Source: Delphinus delphis
Lineage: Eukaryota; Chordata; Mammalia; Artiodactyla; Delphinidae
Direction of reading: 5' to 3'
DNA length: 64,000 bases
NCBI RefSeq assembly: GCF_949987515.2
Contig: NC_082686.1
Coordinates: 46,353,559-46,417,558, forward strand
The notes below the pieces were generated by a model. It had not been told where the DNA came from. It made no database searches and was given only the letters and a program-made list of their open reading frames with translations. Of the stretch, positions 22,518 to 35,560 are shown one piece after another (position 1 is the stretch's first letter; each line of letters starts with the position of its first letter). The translations under genes were made by a program, and so were the position numbers.

Positions 22518-25500
22518 CTCTATCTTAAGTAAATCTTGGTTCAACACTATTCTACCACATCTCAGAATGGTCTCTGCTATATGGAAGCAAGTTGATCCAC
22601 CCCAAATCAATTTGATACAAGCCAATTTCACCAAATGCCCATTTGCTAAAGGATCAAATGCCAAATGAGTAATTCACCGTATTTGCCAATTTTACTCAAT
22701 TCATAAAAAATTCTTTTAAGAAATATTCTTCCTGAACATATTGTGTGAATTTTCAAGAATACATATATTCCTAGGAAATGTATATTCAAATTATTTGAAT
22801 ATGTTTTAAAATAATATCCTTAAACATGTTTTTGGCAAATAAACAAAGCTGGCAAGCATAACAAAGTGTTTTTCAGTGAATTGATTTTCAGAGAAGTGAT
22901 GTCAGGGAACTAAATTAGAATCCTACCATATCTGTTCCCATGGCAGCCAGAGTGGTACCTGTCCTTGGAAAGGACCCTAGTGACCATGAAGGTAGCTCAG
23001 GAGACATGTTAAGAATATGTGTTGAGAAGAATAAAACAACATGTATGTTAGTGTCATTTCTGTTCATGGAAAAGAAAATCAAAAGTATCTCATCTTGGGT
23101 TCATGTTTTATACAAGGGTTCACAAAGCAAGCATATGTATCAGAGACAGTTTTTAGTTAATATTATGTTCCTGTGCCTACATTAAGATAGTAACTTGGCC
23201 TTTAAGCTGAGGTAACAGATAGTACCTACCAGATGGGACTCTCCTTGCTTGCCCTCTTTAATTGACATAATCTTTATAATTTGCCCATATTAGTCATAGG
23301 AATAGCATGTGTTTAGAATTGGGCGAGGGAAGCATTGTTTTGGTACACCTGTTACATTCCAGTTAATGTACTGAGATTTTATTTGGGAACTTTATGGGGA
23401 TGGGAGTATAGTTTAAAAGGTGTAGGGGAGGAAAAGAAAAGTATTCTAAGTCTCTTCTTGCCTTGAATTACCCCTAAAGCTCCATTATCAGATTAACTCC
23501 TTTGGGTTAAGTAGTAAGATTGGGAGAAGCAGATGGGGAAAAGCAATGTCTCTCAAAAGGCAGACAGTATTTAAAAGGGGGAAGAGTTCTGGGGATGGCA
23601 CTAAGATTTAAATATTCTTTAAATTTAAGTAAGTCTTAAGGAGATCAATTTACCTAGCATTCATCTTAGAGAACACTTTCAGAGGAGTGACACAGCTATA
23701 AGAAATACCCACTTGAATGCAGAATGGCAGGAAACCCTAGGAGCATAATCCCCAGTCCAAAAAATCTCTAGTTGGGTTACTGGAAGTTAGAGATGTCAGC
23801 CAGTAGGCATGGGTGATGGAGGTGGGAAGGGAGAGAACATTTCAAGAGAAAGTATTATAAATAGGTCAAATCCTTCTTCATGATATTTATTTTTTATTTT
23901 TTAAACTAGGGTTATCCTGGTGGGGAAAACTAAGACAAGATGCTTTTGGATGTTTGTTGATTTCATTACACACCAGCATGTTATATGTTTAGAATTGCCA
24001 TAGGAACTATGCTGTTGATTTCCCATGCACATCAGATATGACTGACATGATAATTTTTCCTGATTAGCTTAGACTCATCTTTCTCATCATAGTAATTTTA
24101 GCAGCCACTACCAATAATCAGAGTTGGCTCATGAGTTTAAAGCTCACTTATCATCTCTGATGTTTGGGGTCAAGATGTATACCTATTATTTCTATACTAT
24201 TATTACTAAGTTATCCTCTAAGAAATCTCTATTTTACAATACAAAATTTCTGTCAAACCCAGATCCTTGTCTTTGTTAGTGCCATATTTTGGCATACCCT
24301 TTGGCTGGAGGTTAAATAGCTTGGAAGCTTTCCCCTGATATAGCACATTGTCTCATTCTTTCACAAAACTTTGAAAATATCAAGTCTTTTATTTGAAGGA
24401 AGGGAACTTTAAGCACTCAATAAATACTTACTCATTTGATTTGCTCCAAATTCTCACACCATCGCCACTGGTAATTGATATTCAAAACGTACAGTGCCAT
24501 ACAACTAAGTCCTTATTTTAATGAGAGATTATACTGTTTTTCCCTTGGAGGGGGGAAGCCCCTCTTCAGTGGGAAGATTGTTATTTTTATGCAGTTTTGG
24601 AGTAGCTTTACCATGCTAAATCGCTTCATTATGTTTGGCTTTACAAAAGTCAGGTTTTTAGGAATTGGAAAAATAGCCTTTATCAGCTTCAGTTACACTG
24701 AAATCTCTCTCTGAGAATAAAATTTATAACTTTGGCCAAAATAGATAACACTCGTGCCTTGCTCTTTCTTACCTACTACATTTCTTCAACTTTCAGAAAT
24801 TATTCCTTAAGCATGACAACTGTACTTGCCTGAGTTTGCAAGCTTTTCCAAAGAAGGTCAATATCTTCTTTATTTTATACACGTATTCGTCATATATACC
24901 CATATATGAAATCTTTAAACATTTACAACTTCTGTGAGATAGGTTAACGGTGTTCTCAGTAGGTTTAGGTCTGCTGCTGTATCACCATCTGTCCATTTAC
25001 TTATTTATTCAAGCAACAAGTATTGAACATGTACTGGGAGCCAGGAACTGTAATAGAAAAGGTGATACTGGGAGACTGTGGCATTTTTCCTTTGCTGGCA
25101 GATGTAGAACCATCAGTGCTCTTCCGTTAGAAAAACAACAGACTAATCCTCATCTCTTAACCTAGGGACCATCAAATTAGTTTTTTGTCTTCTACAGAGA
25201 AAAAAATATTCTATTAGGATAGGTTTAGATTCCATTATCTAGGTCGTGTTATTCATCTATATTAGTATTAAGCTCATTATCAACTAAAATCTTTTATATT
25301 CTCACAAGTGCTGCTGTCAAACCACATTCCTTCTTTCATAAAACTTCAGGTCAATATTAGTTGTATTTTCCAGCCCAGAGAGAATGTTTTCAATTTTGGT
25401 TCTGTTGATGTGGATCTCCACAATATTGGTTTTCTAAAGATGATATAAGCATGCTTTTGCCTTCATATGAGTCACTGATAAACACATGGACTAGAATAAG

Positions 25501-25889
25501 GCCAAACACAAGCTCTGAAACACAGGGTCTCTTCAGTCAGGCACAAGTCCCTCTCACTTTGCCAAAACCTAGCTTACATTTCTTCACCTTGTCTATAAGC
25601 TTCTTTTGAAAGAGTTTGTCAAATGTTTTAAGACATTCTCCCTTACCTACAAGTTTTGTTCCCACAAATTGTAAGTGAAATTACCTTGAAATACCTTCAG
25701 CTTAGACCTGGGAATAGGCCATTTCCAGTTGTTAAGATGAGGAAAAATATGGAAAGCATTTCTCTAAAAAAGATAAATCAGTCTGTGCACCTGAGGCTGG
25801 ATTGGAAATGGAAAGACAAGAAAAAGAACACAAGAGAGGAAGCCATTGACACAATCAAAGCAATAGGTGCAAAAGGTAATAAAAGATCC
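22518..25889. other. long stretch without recognisable genes
   Basis: 3.4 kb of AT-rich sequence. A small MIR/L2-like remnant may lie at 24985-25075 ('ttatttattcaagcaacaagtattg'). An AT-rich inverted repeat (10-bp arms, 1-bp spacer) is at 22782-22802. Open frames are under 82 codons, with no splice-site pairs that persuade me. Confidence 0.45.
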
Positions 25890-26950
25890 AACTAAGGTGT
25901 GAAGAGTAAACGTGGAAAGGATGGGAGAAATCTGATGCATTTTGGAAGGAATAGAGCCCCTTGACTTTGAAGGGGATTCAAGGATGACTCTAAGCATCCC
26001 AAATGAGGAAATTTAGAGGGACATGTAATACTCTAATATGCACAGGTTGTGTAAAAAAGATATCCGAGTAGTTTTCATTATATCTTTCATAACATATTTT
26101 ACATAGCATTTGGTATAGAACATGAGACATCAATTATCAATGTCAATTACATTTGAAGTGACAAGTATAAAGACGTAGACTATTTCATTCATGACACATC
26201 ACCTCATACCACTCCTCTTAGGGTCCCCCCAACTCCCCACATCCCCAGATCTTCAGATGTCTAAAATAAGTGAGTCTATAATTCAAATGTACAGTAATTG
26301 AAAGCTGGGCAAGAGGTAGAGGTTAGGGATGGAGAGGATGTTGGAAATCATACAGGAAGAGAAACAGAGGCCTGAAGATCATCCTTTCAGTGAAGGACAT
26401 AGAGGAAGAAGAGGACTGAAACAAAGATTAATTGGTTAGTGAGGTAGAAGAAACAAAACAGGAAGGAAAGTCAAGACAATGGCTTCTGGTAGAAGAGAAT
26501 AGTCAAATATCTAAAAGGTTACTCAACTGAGATGTTTGGATTTGTTTAGAGTGATATTATTGCTGACTTTATAGATTGATCACAATAGAGATGAGGGGTT
26601 TATAACAGATTACAAGGAATGGCTGGTTAAAAAAAAGAAGTGGATTAGGGAGATGGGTGGGTTGACAGGAGGAACAGCTGCATTGAACTGCTTACATTTT
26701 TAGATGGGAGAGATTTGAGAGTGTTTGAAATCAGGAGAAATGAGGATGGTTTAGAGAGGGAGGCTGCTAAAGAGTTTTCCCAAAGTGTTAACTGCAGGAA
26801 AGAGGCATCTGTAGAAATGAGAAGAGTTGGGATTGAAGGCACAAGAGGAAATCTTATCTCTAAGACAGAGAGAGACCTCTCTGAGATTGCAGGAGAAGGA
26901 TAAATATGAAAAGGGCAGCTGAGCCAGATAATGTCAGAGAACTCAGAGTC
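25890..26950. repeat. large ancient interspersed repeat, family unassigned
   Basis: Purine-rich sequence with phrases such as 'ttcaaggatgactctaagc' (25977), 'ggcttctggtagaagagaat' (26481) and 'agatgggagagatttgagagtg' (26702) that I associate with an old mammalian repeat over 1 kb long, possibly the same unit as at 9755 and 37480. Heavily mutated; no coding capacity visible. Confidence 0.4.
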
Positions 26951-27056
26951 CTCACTTTTCAGAACTTCTCAAGAGCAGTTCCACTGATTTGAAGTTTGAC
27001 TTTCCAACATTCACTTGCTCATCTCCTTGTTATCTTCATTTAGGACTTCGCTAGTT

Positions 27057-27128
27057 TATCCTCTGTGTAATGGTCAATACCCGTAAAGGTATTGGTATCC
27101 TCTGTGTAATGATTAATACCCGTAAAGG
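27057..27128 (+). repeat. 39-bp tandem duplication
   Basis: TATCCTCTGTGTAATGGTCA at 27057 recurs at 27096 with two changes; each copy goes on with ATACCCGTAAAGG. Period 39 bp, two copies. Confidence 0.95.
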
Positions 27129-27544
27129 CCCCTTCTCCAAGTTTTCTGAAAACCCCGTTACAGAAAACTATGAATGGGGAACTGAGGCAAGGACCCATCT
27201 ACTTAGACTCTTACTTTAGGGTCCTAAATATGGGGTGATTTAAGGGACATTCAAGGGGCTTCCTGATCCTAAATAACTGTTCTACCAATGAAGGAGAGAA
27301 CCTGAAATCTTATTTTTAATAGTTTTTCTTTTGTTCTCCCACATGTCTTTTAAAATTACAAAAATTCAAAAATTCCCTGGGGTTTTGACCTTTTAAGGTT
27401 GGTCACAAGTTGTTTTTATCTTAATAAATATTTATTTAGGATTGTATTTCTCTTAGAACCTTTTCTTTCTTTGTTTCTTCCTCCCTTAGATTCTTTTCTT
27501 CCACCCTCCTTTCCTTTCTTCCTACTTTTCTTCCTTCCTCCTAC
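27129..27544. other. no gene; pyrimidine tract
   Basis: Unassigned sequence ending in a CT-rich tract at about 27460-27542 ('ttctttctttgtttcttcc...ccttcctcc'). Confidence 0.5.
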
Positions 27545-27860
27545 AAATAATGAGCGCTTTTGATGTTCCAGGTACTACGTGAGGCTAGGTAGTATGAGCC
27601 CTCAAATACCTCATATTCTAAAGAGGCACACAGATATCAATCCAATGACAGCATAGTGAAGTAAGTGGTACCATGGAGGTGTGCTGGGGTCAATGCACCA
27701 AGCTCAGGAGTATTACTGGAGGGAAAGAGAGAACAGTGGTGTCATTGGGAACATGCAACACTACTCAATGAGGGGTGGCTTGGGAGGAAGACCCTAGCAG
27801 GTAACCCTGGCAGTCAGAGGATAGCTGTCATGAGGTAGGAGAACACTGGAGCCACGGAAT
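27545..27860. repeat. ancient repeat fragment
   Basis: 'aatgagcgcttttgatgttccaggtactacg', 'cctcatattctaaagaggc' and 'gtggtaccatggaggtgtgc' follow the order of the repeat at 9755, strongly diverged. Low-confidence assignment. Confidence 0.35.
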
Positions 27861-29046
27861 ATGCCTGGGTCTGACCTGAACACAGGAATGGGTAGACATG
27901 CCATAAACCACAACACCTAATTCTTAAGCTTCAATGTTTTTGTTGCCTACAAATAAGCAATTAGCACATGTGAATCCAACCCAGGGTTAGAATTGTTTCA
28001 ATAAATTACGTGTCTCTTCTCAAACAATAGTATCATAAATTTTCCAAGCTGATTTTGGAAGCAGAAGAGCTCTCATAAATCAGTTTTAACTGGGAAAGTT
28101 TAGATCTAATCTCAATTAATAATGAACTTCAAATGGGATGTTGTCTTTCCTCCAGCCATTACCCAAATAAATATAGATCATAGATCATTTATATTTTGAC
28201 TTTTCCCCATGGCTCTCATTGTTAGGGCACTGGTGTTATTGTCAGTGGCAAAACACAAAAGGAAAAAGAGAAGGGGACTGGGAAAATGAATTTGAGTCCA
28301 ACTTCTTCTTACTAAATACTTCTGTTCAATTTTATTATTATTTTCACAGAGCTATTAAAGTCTGTTTGGGGTAAATGTTGTTTAAAAATCTAGGGGCAAA
28401 TTAGAAAAATAACATCTGAATTTAATAAGAAAATATCTGCTTAGAACTATACAATCTGATGGAAAGAGAATTCTCTGTGCCCCCGCACCCTCCCAACATG
28501 CTCTCAACTCACCCCACCCCCATCCCTTCGTCTCCGAAAGGACATCTAGTGACAATGCACTTAACCAATGAAAGATAACAGTCTCATTGGCGTAGAATTT
28601 TACTAGCTGCTCTAGTTATGAAGAAAGAACATTTTATTCTTTCAAAAATGTTCTACTTAGGACATGATGCAAACCATCCCCCAAACTGGTGATTTGAGAA
28701 ACTGCACTTGATATTTAGCAGTTGCATTCTTTCTAAATGTCAGCAATGTGCCAGCCAATACTCAGATTATAGAATTAGAACACTCTAATTTTAGAGGCTT
28801 TTTAAGGGGAAAATTTTTGTTCCAAGCTTACATTTACCAATGGTGAGAAATGATGAAGAGATTACTGCAATGTTCCGATGTCCTGCTTAATGGTAAAAAT
28901 CAGATCGCCACACTGTTGATGGCTCTTGGGAAATATTGATCTGTTGACGGCTCTTTGGAAATACTCATCTGATTGTGCTGCATACTGTCATGGGTTTAGA
29001 AATGTCTAAGATACTTGTTTTCTGGGTTTTTTTTGAACTTCTGAAT
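27861..29046. other. no recognisable gene
   Basis: Unassigned sequence. A 28-bp tandem duplication at 28913-28968 is the only structure I see. Confidence 0.45.
28913..28968 (+). repeat. 28-bp tandem duplication
   Basis: CTGTTGATGGCTCTTGGGAA at 28913 is repeated at 28941 as CTGTTGACGGCTCTTTGGAA; both continue ATA..CAT-like. Period exactly 28 bp with a few substitutions, so not very recent. Confidence 0.9.
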
Positions 29047-29250
29047 TTAATTTTATTTTTTTATACAGTAGGTTCTTATTAGTCATCAATTTTATACACA
29101 TCAGTGTATACATATCAATCCCAATTGCCCAATTCATCACACCACCCCCCTCACCCACCTGCCACTTTCCCCCCTTGGTGTCCATACGTTTGTTCTCTAC
29201 ATCTGTGTCTCAATTTCTGCCCTGCAAACCGGTTCATCTGTACCGTTTTT

Positions 29251-32200
29251 CTAGGTTCCACATATATGAATTAACATACGATATTTGTTTTTCTCTTTCT
29301 GACTCACTTGACTCTGTATGACAGTCTCTAGATCCATCCACGTCTCAACAAATGACGCAATTCCGTTCCTTTTTATGGCTGAGTATTCCATTGTATATAT
29401 GTACCACATCTTCTTTATCCATTGGTCTGTTGATGGGCATTTAGGTTGCTTCCATGACCTGGCTATTGTAAATAGAGCTGCAATGAACATTGGGGTGCAT
29501 GTGTCTCTTTGAATTATGGTTTTCTCTGGGTATATGCCCAGTACTGGGATTGCTGGATCATACTGTAATTCTATTTTTAGTTTTTTAAGGAACCTCCATA
29601 CAGTTCTCCATAGTGGCTGTATCAATTTACATTCCCACCAACAGTGCAAGAGGGTTCCCTTTTCTCCACACCCTCTCCAGCATTTGCTGTTTGTAGATTT
29701 CCTGATGATACCCATTCTAAATGGTGTGAGGTGATACCTCATTGTAGTTTTGATGTGCATTTCTCTAATAATTAGTGATGTTGAGCAGCTTTTCATGTGC
29801 TTCTTGGCCATCTGTGTGTCTTCTTTGGAGAAATGTCTGCTTAGGTCTTCTGTCCATTTTTGGATTGGGTTGTTTGTTTTTTTAATATTGAGGCTGCATG
29901 AGCTGTTTATATATTTTGGAGATTAATCCTTTCTCTGCTGATTCATTTGCAAATATTTTCTCCCCTTCTGAGGGTTGTCTTTTCGTCTTGTTTATGATTT
30001 CCTTTGCTGTGCAAAAGTTTTGAAGTTTCATTAGGTCCCATTTGTTTGTTTTTGTTTTTATTTCCCTTACTCTAGGAGCTGGATCAAAAAATTTCTTGCT
30101 GTGATTTATGTCAAAGAGTGTTCTTCCTATGTTTTCCACTAAGGGTTCTATAGTGTCCAGTTTTACATTTTGGTCTCTAATCCATTTTGAGTTTATTTTT
30201 GTGTATGGTGTTAGGGAGTGTTCTAATTTCATTCTTTTACATGTAGCTGTCCAGTTTTCCCAGCACCACTTACTGAAGAGGCTGTCTTTTCTCCATTGTA
30301 TATCCTTGCCTCCTTTGTCATAGATTAGCTGACCATAGGTGCGTGGGTTTATCTCTGGGCTTTCTATCTAGTTCCATTGATCTATATTTCTGTTTTTGTG
30401 CCAGTACCATATTGTCTTGATTACTATAGCTTTGTAGTATAGTCTGAAGTCAGGGACTCTGATTCCTCCAGTTCCACTTTTTTCCCTCAAGACTGTTTTG
30501 GCGATTTGGGGTCTTTCTGTGTCTCCATATAAATTTTAAGATTTTTTGTTCTAGTTCTGTAAAAACTGCTATTGGTAATTTGATAGGGATTGCATTGAAT
30601 CTGTAGATTGCTTTGTGTAGTATAGTCATTTTCACAATATTGATTCTTCCAATCCAAGAACATGGTATATCTCTCCATCTGTTGGTATCATCTTTAATTT
30701 CTTTCATCAGTGTCTTATAGTTTTCTGCATACAGGTCTTTTGTCTCCCTAGGTAGGTTTATTCCTAGGTATTTTATTCTTTTTGTTGCAATGGTAAATGG
30801 GAGTGTTTCCTTAATTTCTCTTTCAGATTTTTCATCATTAGTATATAGGAATACAAGAGACTTCTGTGCATTAATTTTGTATCCTACAACTTTACCAAGT
30901 TCATTGATTATCTCTAGTAGTTTTCTGGTGGCATCTTTAGAATTCTTTGTGTATAGTATCATGTCATCTGCGAAGAGTGACAGTTGTACTTTTTCTTTTC
31001 CAATTTGTATTCCTTTTCTTTTTCTTCTCTGATTGCCGTGACTAGGACTTCCAAAACTATGTTGAATAACAGTGGTGAGAGTAGACATCCTTGTCTTTTT
31101 CCTGATCTTAGAGGAAATGCTTTCAGTTTTTCACCATTGAGAATGTTTGCTGTGGGTTTGTCCTATATGGCCTTTATTACCTTGAGGTAGGTTTCCTCTA
31201 TGCCCACTTTCTGGAGAGGTTTTTTCATAAATGGGTGTTGAATTTTGACAAAAGCTTTTTCTGCATCTATTGAGATGATCATATGGTTTTTCTTCTTGAA
31301 TTTGTTAATATGGTGTATCACATTGATTGATTTGCATATATTAAAGAATCCTTGCATCCCTGGGATAAATCCCACTTGCTCATGGTGTATGATCCTTTTA
31401 ATCTGTTGTTGGATTCTGTTTGCTAGTATTTTGTTGAGGATTTTTGCATCTATATTCATCAGTGATATTGGTCTGTCTTTTTCTTCTTTTGTAGTATCTT
31501 TGTCTGGTTTTGGTATCAGGGTGATTTTGGCCTCATAGAATGAGTTTGGGAGTGTTCCTTCGTCTGCAATTTTTTGGAAGAGTTTGAGAAGGATGGGTGT
31601 TAGCTCTTCTCTAAATATTTGATAGAATTCACCTGTGAAGCCATCTGGTCCTGGACTTTTGTTTGTTGGAAAATTTTTAATCACAGTTTCAATTTCATTA
31701 CTTGTGATTGGTCTGTTCATATTTTCTATTTCTTCCTGGTTCAGGATTGGAAGGTTATACCTTACTAAGAATTTGTCCATTTCTTCCAGGTTGTCCATGT
31801 TATTGGCATAGAGTTGCTTGTAGTAGTCTCTTAGGATGTTTTGTATCTCTGTGGTGTCTGTTGTAACTTCTCCTTTTTCATTTCTAATTTTGTTGATTTG
31901 AGTCCTCTCTGTCTTTTTCTTGATGGGTCTGGTCAATGGTTTATCAATTTTGTTTATCTTCTCAAAGAGCCAGCTTTTAGTTTTATTGATCTTTGCTATT
32001 GTTTTCTTTATTTCTATTTCATTTATTTCTGCTCTGATCTTTATGATTTCTTTCCTTCTGCTAACTTGGGTTTTGTTTGTTCTTCTTTCTCTAGTTCCTT
32101 TAGGTGTATGGTTAGATTGTTTATTTGAAATTTTTCTTGTTTCTTGAGGTAGGCTTGTATAGCTATAAACTTCCCTCTTAGAACTGCTTTTGCTGCATCC

Positions 32201-33056
32201 CATCGGTTTGGATCATTGTGTTTTCATTGTCATTTGTCTCTAGGTATGTTTTGATTTCCTCTCTGATTTCTTCACTGAACTCTTGGTTATTTAGCAATGT
32301 ATTGTTTAGCCTCTATATGTTTGTGTTTTTTACGTTTTTTTCCCTGTAATTCATTTCTAATGTTATAGCATTGTGGTCAGAAAAGATGCTTGATGTGATT
32401 TCAATTTTCTTAAATATACTGAGGTTTGATATGTGATGCAAGATGTGATCTATCCTGGAGAATGTTCCTTGCACACTTGAGAAGAAAGTGTAACCTCCTG
32501 TTTTTGAATGGAATGTCCTATAAATATCAATTAAGTCCATCTTGTTTAATGTATCATTTAAATTTGTGTTTCCTTATTTATTTTCATTTTGGATGATCTG
32601 TCCATTGGTGAAAGTGGGGTGTTAAAGTCCCCTACTATGGTTGTGTCACTGTCGATTTCCCGTTATGGCTGTTAGCGTTTGCCTTATGTATTGAGGTGCT
32701 CCTCTGTTGGGTCCATAAATACTTACAATTTTTATATCTTCTTCTTGGACTGATCCCTTGATCATTATGTAGTGTCCCTCTTTGTCTCTTTTAACAGTCT
32801 TTCTTTTAAAGTCTATTTTGTCTGATATGATAATTGCTACTCCAGCTTTCTTTTGATTTTCATTTGCATGGAATATCTTTCTCCATCCCCTCACTTTCAG
32901 TCTGTATGTGTCCCTAGGTCTGAAGTGGGTCTCTTGTAGACAGCATATATATGGGTCTTGTTTTTCTATCCATTGAGCAAGCCTGTGTCTTTTGGTTGGA
33001 GCATTTAATCCATTCACGTTTAAGGTAATTCTCGATATGTATGTTCCTTTGACCAT
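29251..33056 (-). pseudogene. L1 ORF2 (endonuclease-reverse transcriptase), broken
   Basis: ATG at 33054-33056 to TAG at 29251-29253, 3,806 bp. Pieces: endonuclease 32646-33056 (136 residues with LNVNGLN, QETHF and RGWRKIFHA motifs), its end with the intact FSDHNA motif near 32360, linker and RT 31163-32203 (346 residues, [13 protein letters not shown] and LIPKPDKD), RT 30450-31088 (catalytic FADD at 30963-30974), C-terminus 29251-29811 ([19 protein letters not shown]). Motif A reads [10 protein letters not shown] instead of the usual DAEKAFDKIQ. Only a few frameshifts or stops separate the pieces. The protein would nick and reverse transcribe at target DNA; this copy cannot make it whole. 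Confidence 0.92.
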
Positions 33057-33114
33057 TTTCTTAATTGTTTTGGGTTTGTTTTTGTAGGTCCTTTTCTTTT
33101 CTTGTGTTTCCCAC

Positions 33115-34013
33115 TTAGAGAATTTCCTTTACCATTTGTTGTAGAGCTGGTTTGGTGGTGCTGAATTTGCTTAGCTTTTGCTTGTCTGTAAAGCTTTTCA
33201 TTTCTCCCTTGTATCTGAATGAGATCCTTGCGGGTTAGAGTAATCTTGGTTGTAGGTTCTTCCCTTTCATCACTTTAAGTATATCATGCCACTCCCTTCT
33301 GGCTTGTAGAATTTCTGCTGAGAAATCAGCTGTTAACCTTATGGGAGTTCCCTTGATTGTTATTTGTCATTTTCCCCTTGTTGCTTTCAATAATTTTTCT
33401 TTGTCTTTAATTTTTGCCAATTTGATTATTATGTGTCTCGGCATGTTCCTCCTTGGGTTTATCCTGCATGGGAGTCTCTGCACTTCCTGGAGTTGGGTGG
33501 CTTTTCCTTTCCCATGTTAGGAAAATTTTTGAGTATAATCTCTTCAAATATTTTCTCAGGTCCTTTCTCTCTCTTTTCTCCTTCTGTGACCCCTATAATG
33601 TGAGTGTTGTTGCATTTAATGTTGTCCCAGAGGTCTCATAGGCTGTCTCATTTCTTTTCATTCTTTTTTCTTTATTCCCTTCTGCAGCAGTGAATTCCAC
33701 CATTCTGTCTTCCAGGTCACTTATCCGTTCTTCTGCCTCCGTTACTGTGCTACAGACTCCTTCTAGTGTAGTTTTCATTTCAGTTATTATATTGTTCATC
33801 TCTGTTTGTTCTTTAATTCTTCTAGGTCTTTGTTAAACGTTTCTTGCATCTTCTCGATCTTTGCCTCTATTCTTTTTCTGAGGTCCTGGATCATCTTCAT
33901 TGAATTATTCTGAATTCTTTTTCTGGAAGGTTGCCTAGCTCCACTTCATTTTGTTGTTTTTCTGGGGTTTTATCTTGTTCCTTCATCTGGTACATAGCCC
34001 TCTGCCTTTTCAT
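33115..34013 (-). pseudogene. L1 ORF1 (RNA-binding chaperone), broken
   Basis: From an ATG at 34011-34013 (MKRQRAMYQMKEQDKT) to a stop at 33115-33117, about 60 bp before the ORF2 ATG. 899 bp, so at least one frameshift. The piece 33593-33799 shows coiled-coil-like AEERISDLEDRMVEF followed by basic EKRMKRNE, as in the ORF1p coiled coil. The frame is lost near 33590, where LWD-type junction sequence should lie, and the C-terminal RRM/CTD is split among frames. Confidence 0.82.
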
Positions 34014-34923
34014 CTTGTCTATCTTTCTGTGAATGTGGTTTTTGTTCTACAGGCTGCAGGATTGTAGTTCTTCTTGCTTCTGCTGTCTGCCCTCTGGTGG
34101 ATGAGGCTATCTAAGAGGCTTGTGCAAATTTCCTGATGGGAGGGACTGGTGGTGGGTAGAGCTGACTGTTGCTCTGGTGGGCAGAGCTCATTAAAACTTT
34201 AATCTGCTTGATTGATGATGGGTGGGGCTGGGTTCCCTCCCTGTTGGTTGTTTTGCCTGAGGCAACCCAACACTGGAGCCTACCCGGGCTCCTTAGTGGG
34301 GCTAATGGTGGACTCTGGGAGGTCTCATGCCAAGGAGTAATTCCCAGAACTTCTGCTGCCAGTGTCCTTGTCCTCATGGTGATACACAGCCACCCCCTGC
34401 CTCTACAGGAGACCCTCCAACACTAGCAGGTAGGTCTGGTTCAGTCTCTCCTGGGGTCACTGCTCCTTCCCCTGGGTCCCGAGGCACACACTACTTTGTG
34501 TGTGCCCTCCAAGAGTGGAGTCTCTGTTTCCCCCAGTCCTCTCAGAGTCCTGTAATCAAATCCTGTTAGACTTCAAAGTCTGATTCTCTAGGAATTTCTC
34601 CTCCTGTTGCCAGACCCCCAGTTTCAGAAGCCTGATGTGAGGCTCAGAACCTTCACTCCAGTGGGTAGACTTCCATGGTGTAAGTGTTCTCCAGTTTGTG
34701 ACTCACCCACCCAGCAGTTATGTGATTTGATTTTATTGTGATTGCACCCCTTCTACCATCTCATTGTGGCTTCTCCTTTGTCTTTGGATGCAGGGTATCT
34801 TTTTTGGTGAGTTCCAGTGTCTTCCTGCCAATGATTGTTCAGCAGTTAGTTGTGATTCTGGTGTTCTCGCCAGAGGGAGTGAGAGCACGTCCTTCTACTG
34901 CACCATCTTGGTTCAGGCTCCTC

Positions 34924-35344
34924 TAAAGATTTAAAAAATGCAAACAAAAACGAATGCACAGAATCTCAACTGACAAACACCAAGGGAAGGTTTAGGCCAA
35001 TAGAAAGACTTTGGTCTTTCCGCACATGAGGGAGACCAGCAAAAATTTCCATACAATGGGAATAAAAACTTTGCGCCTCCTGGATCATAACCAGAGGGGG
35101 AAGCTCCAGATGATGAGAGATCCATCAGCTCCCAGCCCAACCTCCTTGTTTTCTGTTGATCACAGCTTGATCTACAAATCCATTTTAATAATGATTCTAC
35201 CTAATTGTTTTAATTCATTCTTCAGATCAAAGATTATCATAAACTGTTGGAGTAGTGAGGAAAAGAGACAAATATTTATTCAATACTTTGTCTTTCTAGA
35301 GATTTAAAAAATAACTTATATCTTAATATATTCACTTCATCCTT
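34924..35344. other. no recognisable feature
   Basis: Unassigned flank of the L1; no gene visible. Confidence 0.45.
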
Positions 35345-35560
35345 TTTGATAATAATATAATTTATTGAGTACCTACTATGTAACAGATTCTTTGCTGATA
35401 GCATTCAATATATCATCTCTAAGCTTCTCAAAAGTCTTGTGTACTAGGTATCATTAATTCTCTTTTAGAGGTGAAGTAGCTGAAAATATGGCAGAGATAG
35501 AATTTGAGTTCTGATCTAGTGAATCCAAGACCTGTGCTTTAACTACATCAAGATGTATCT
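35345..35560 (-). repeat. MIR SINE
   Basis: Minus-strand MIR: 'tttattgagtacctactatgtaacagattc' is the antisense 3' end, followed by 'attctcttttagaggtgaagtagctgaa' and 'tgaatccaagacctgtgctttaac' in the usual order. Confidence 0.75.

Larger units (their letters stand above)
29047..34923 (-). mobile_element. full-length L1 LINE, minus strand (L1-C)
   Basis: 5.9-kb minus-strand L1. The 5' end at the right reads GGAGCCTGAACCAAGATGG. It has a 0.9-kb 5'UTR, ORF1, ORF2, then a short (~200 bp) 3'UTR of a different type ('tacagtaggttcttattagtc' on the plus strand) from the other L1s here. The A-tail appears as T-rich sequence at 29047-29063. I could not define the target duplication. ORF2 holds long open pieces (346, 212 and 186 residues), so decay is moderate. 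No SINE interrupts it. Confidence 0.93.

Noticed and set aside
22782..22802. 10-bp inverted repeat with 1-nt spacer
   Set aside because: Purely AT-rich except two bases; expected by chance in a region of this composition.
25656..25895. 79-codon Lys-rich frame as a small protein
   Set aside because: A-rich composition explains it, and it runs into a probable repeat.
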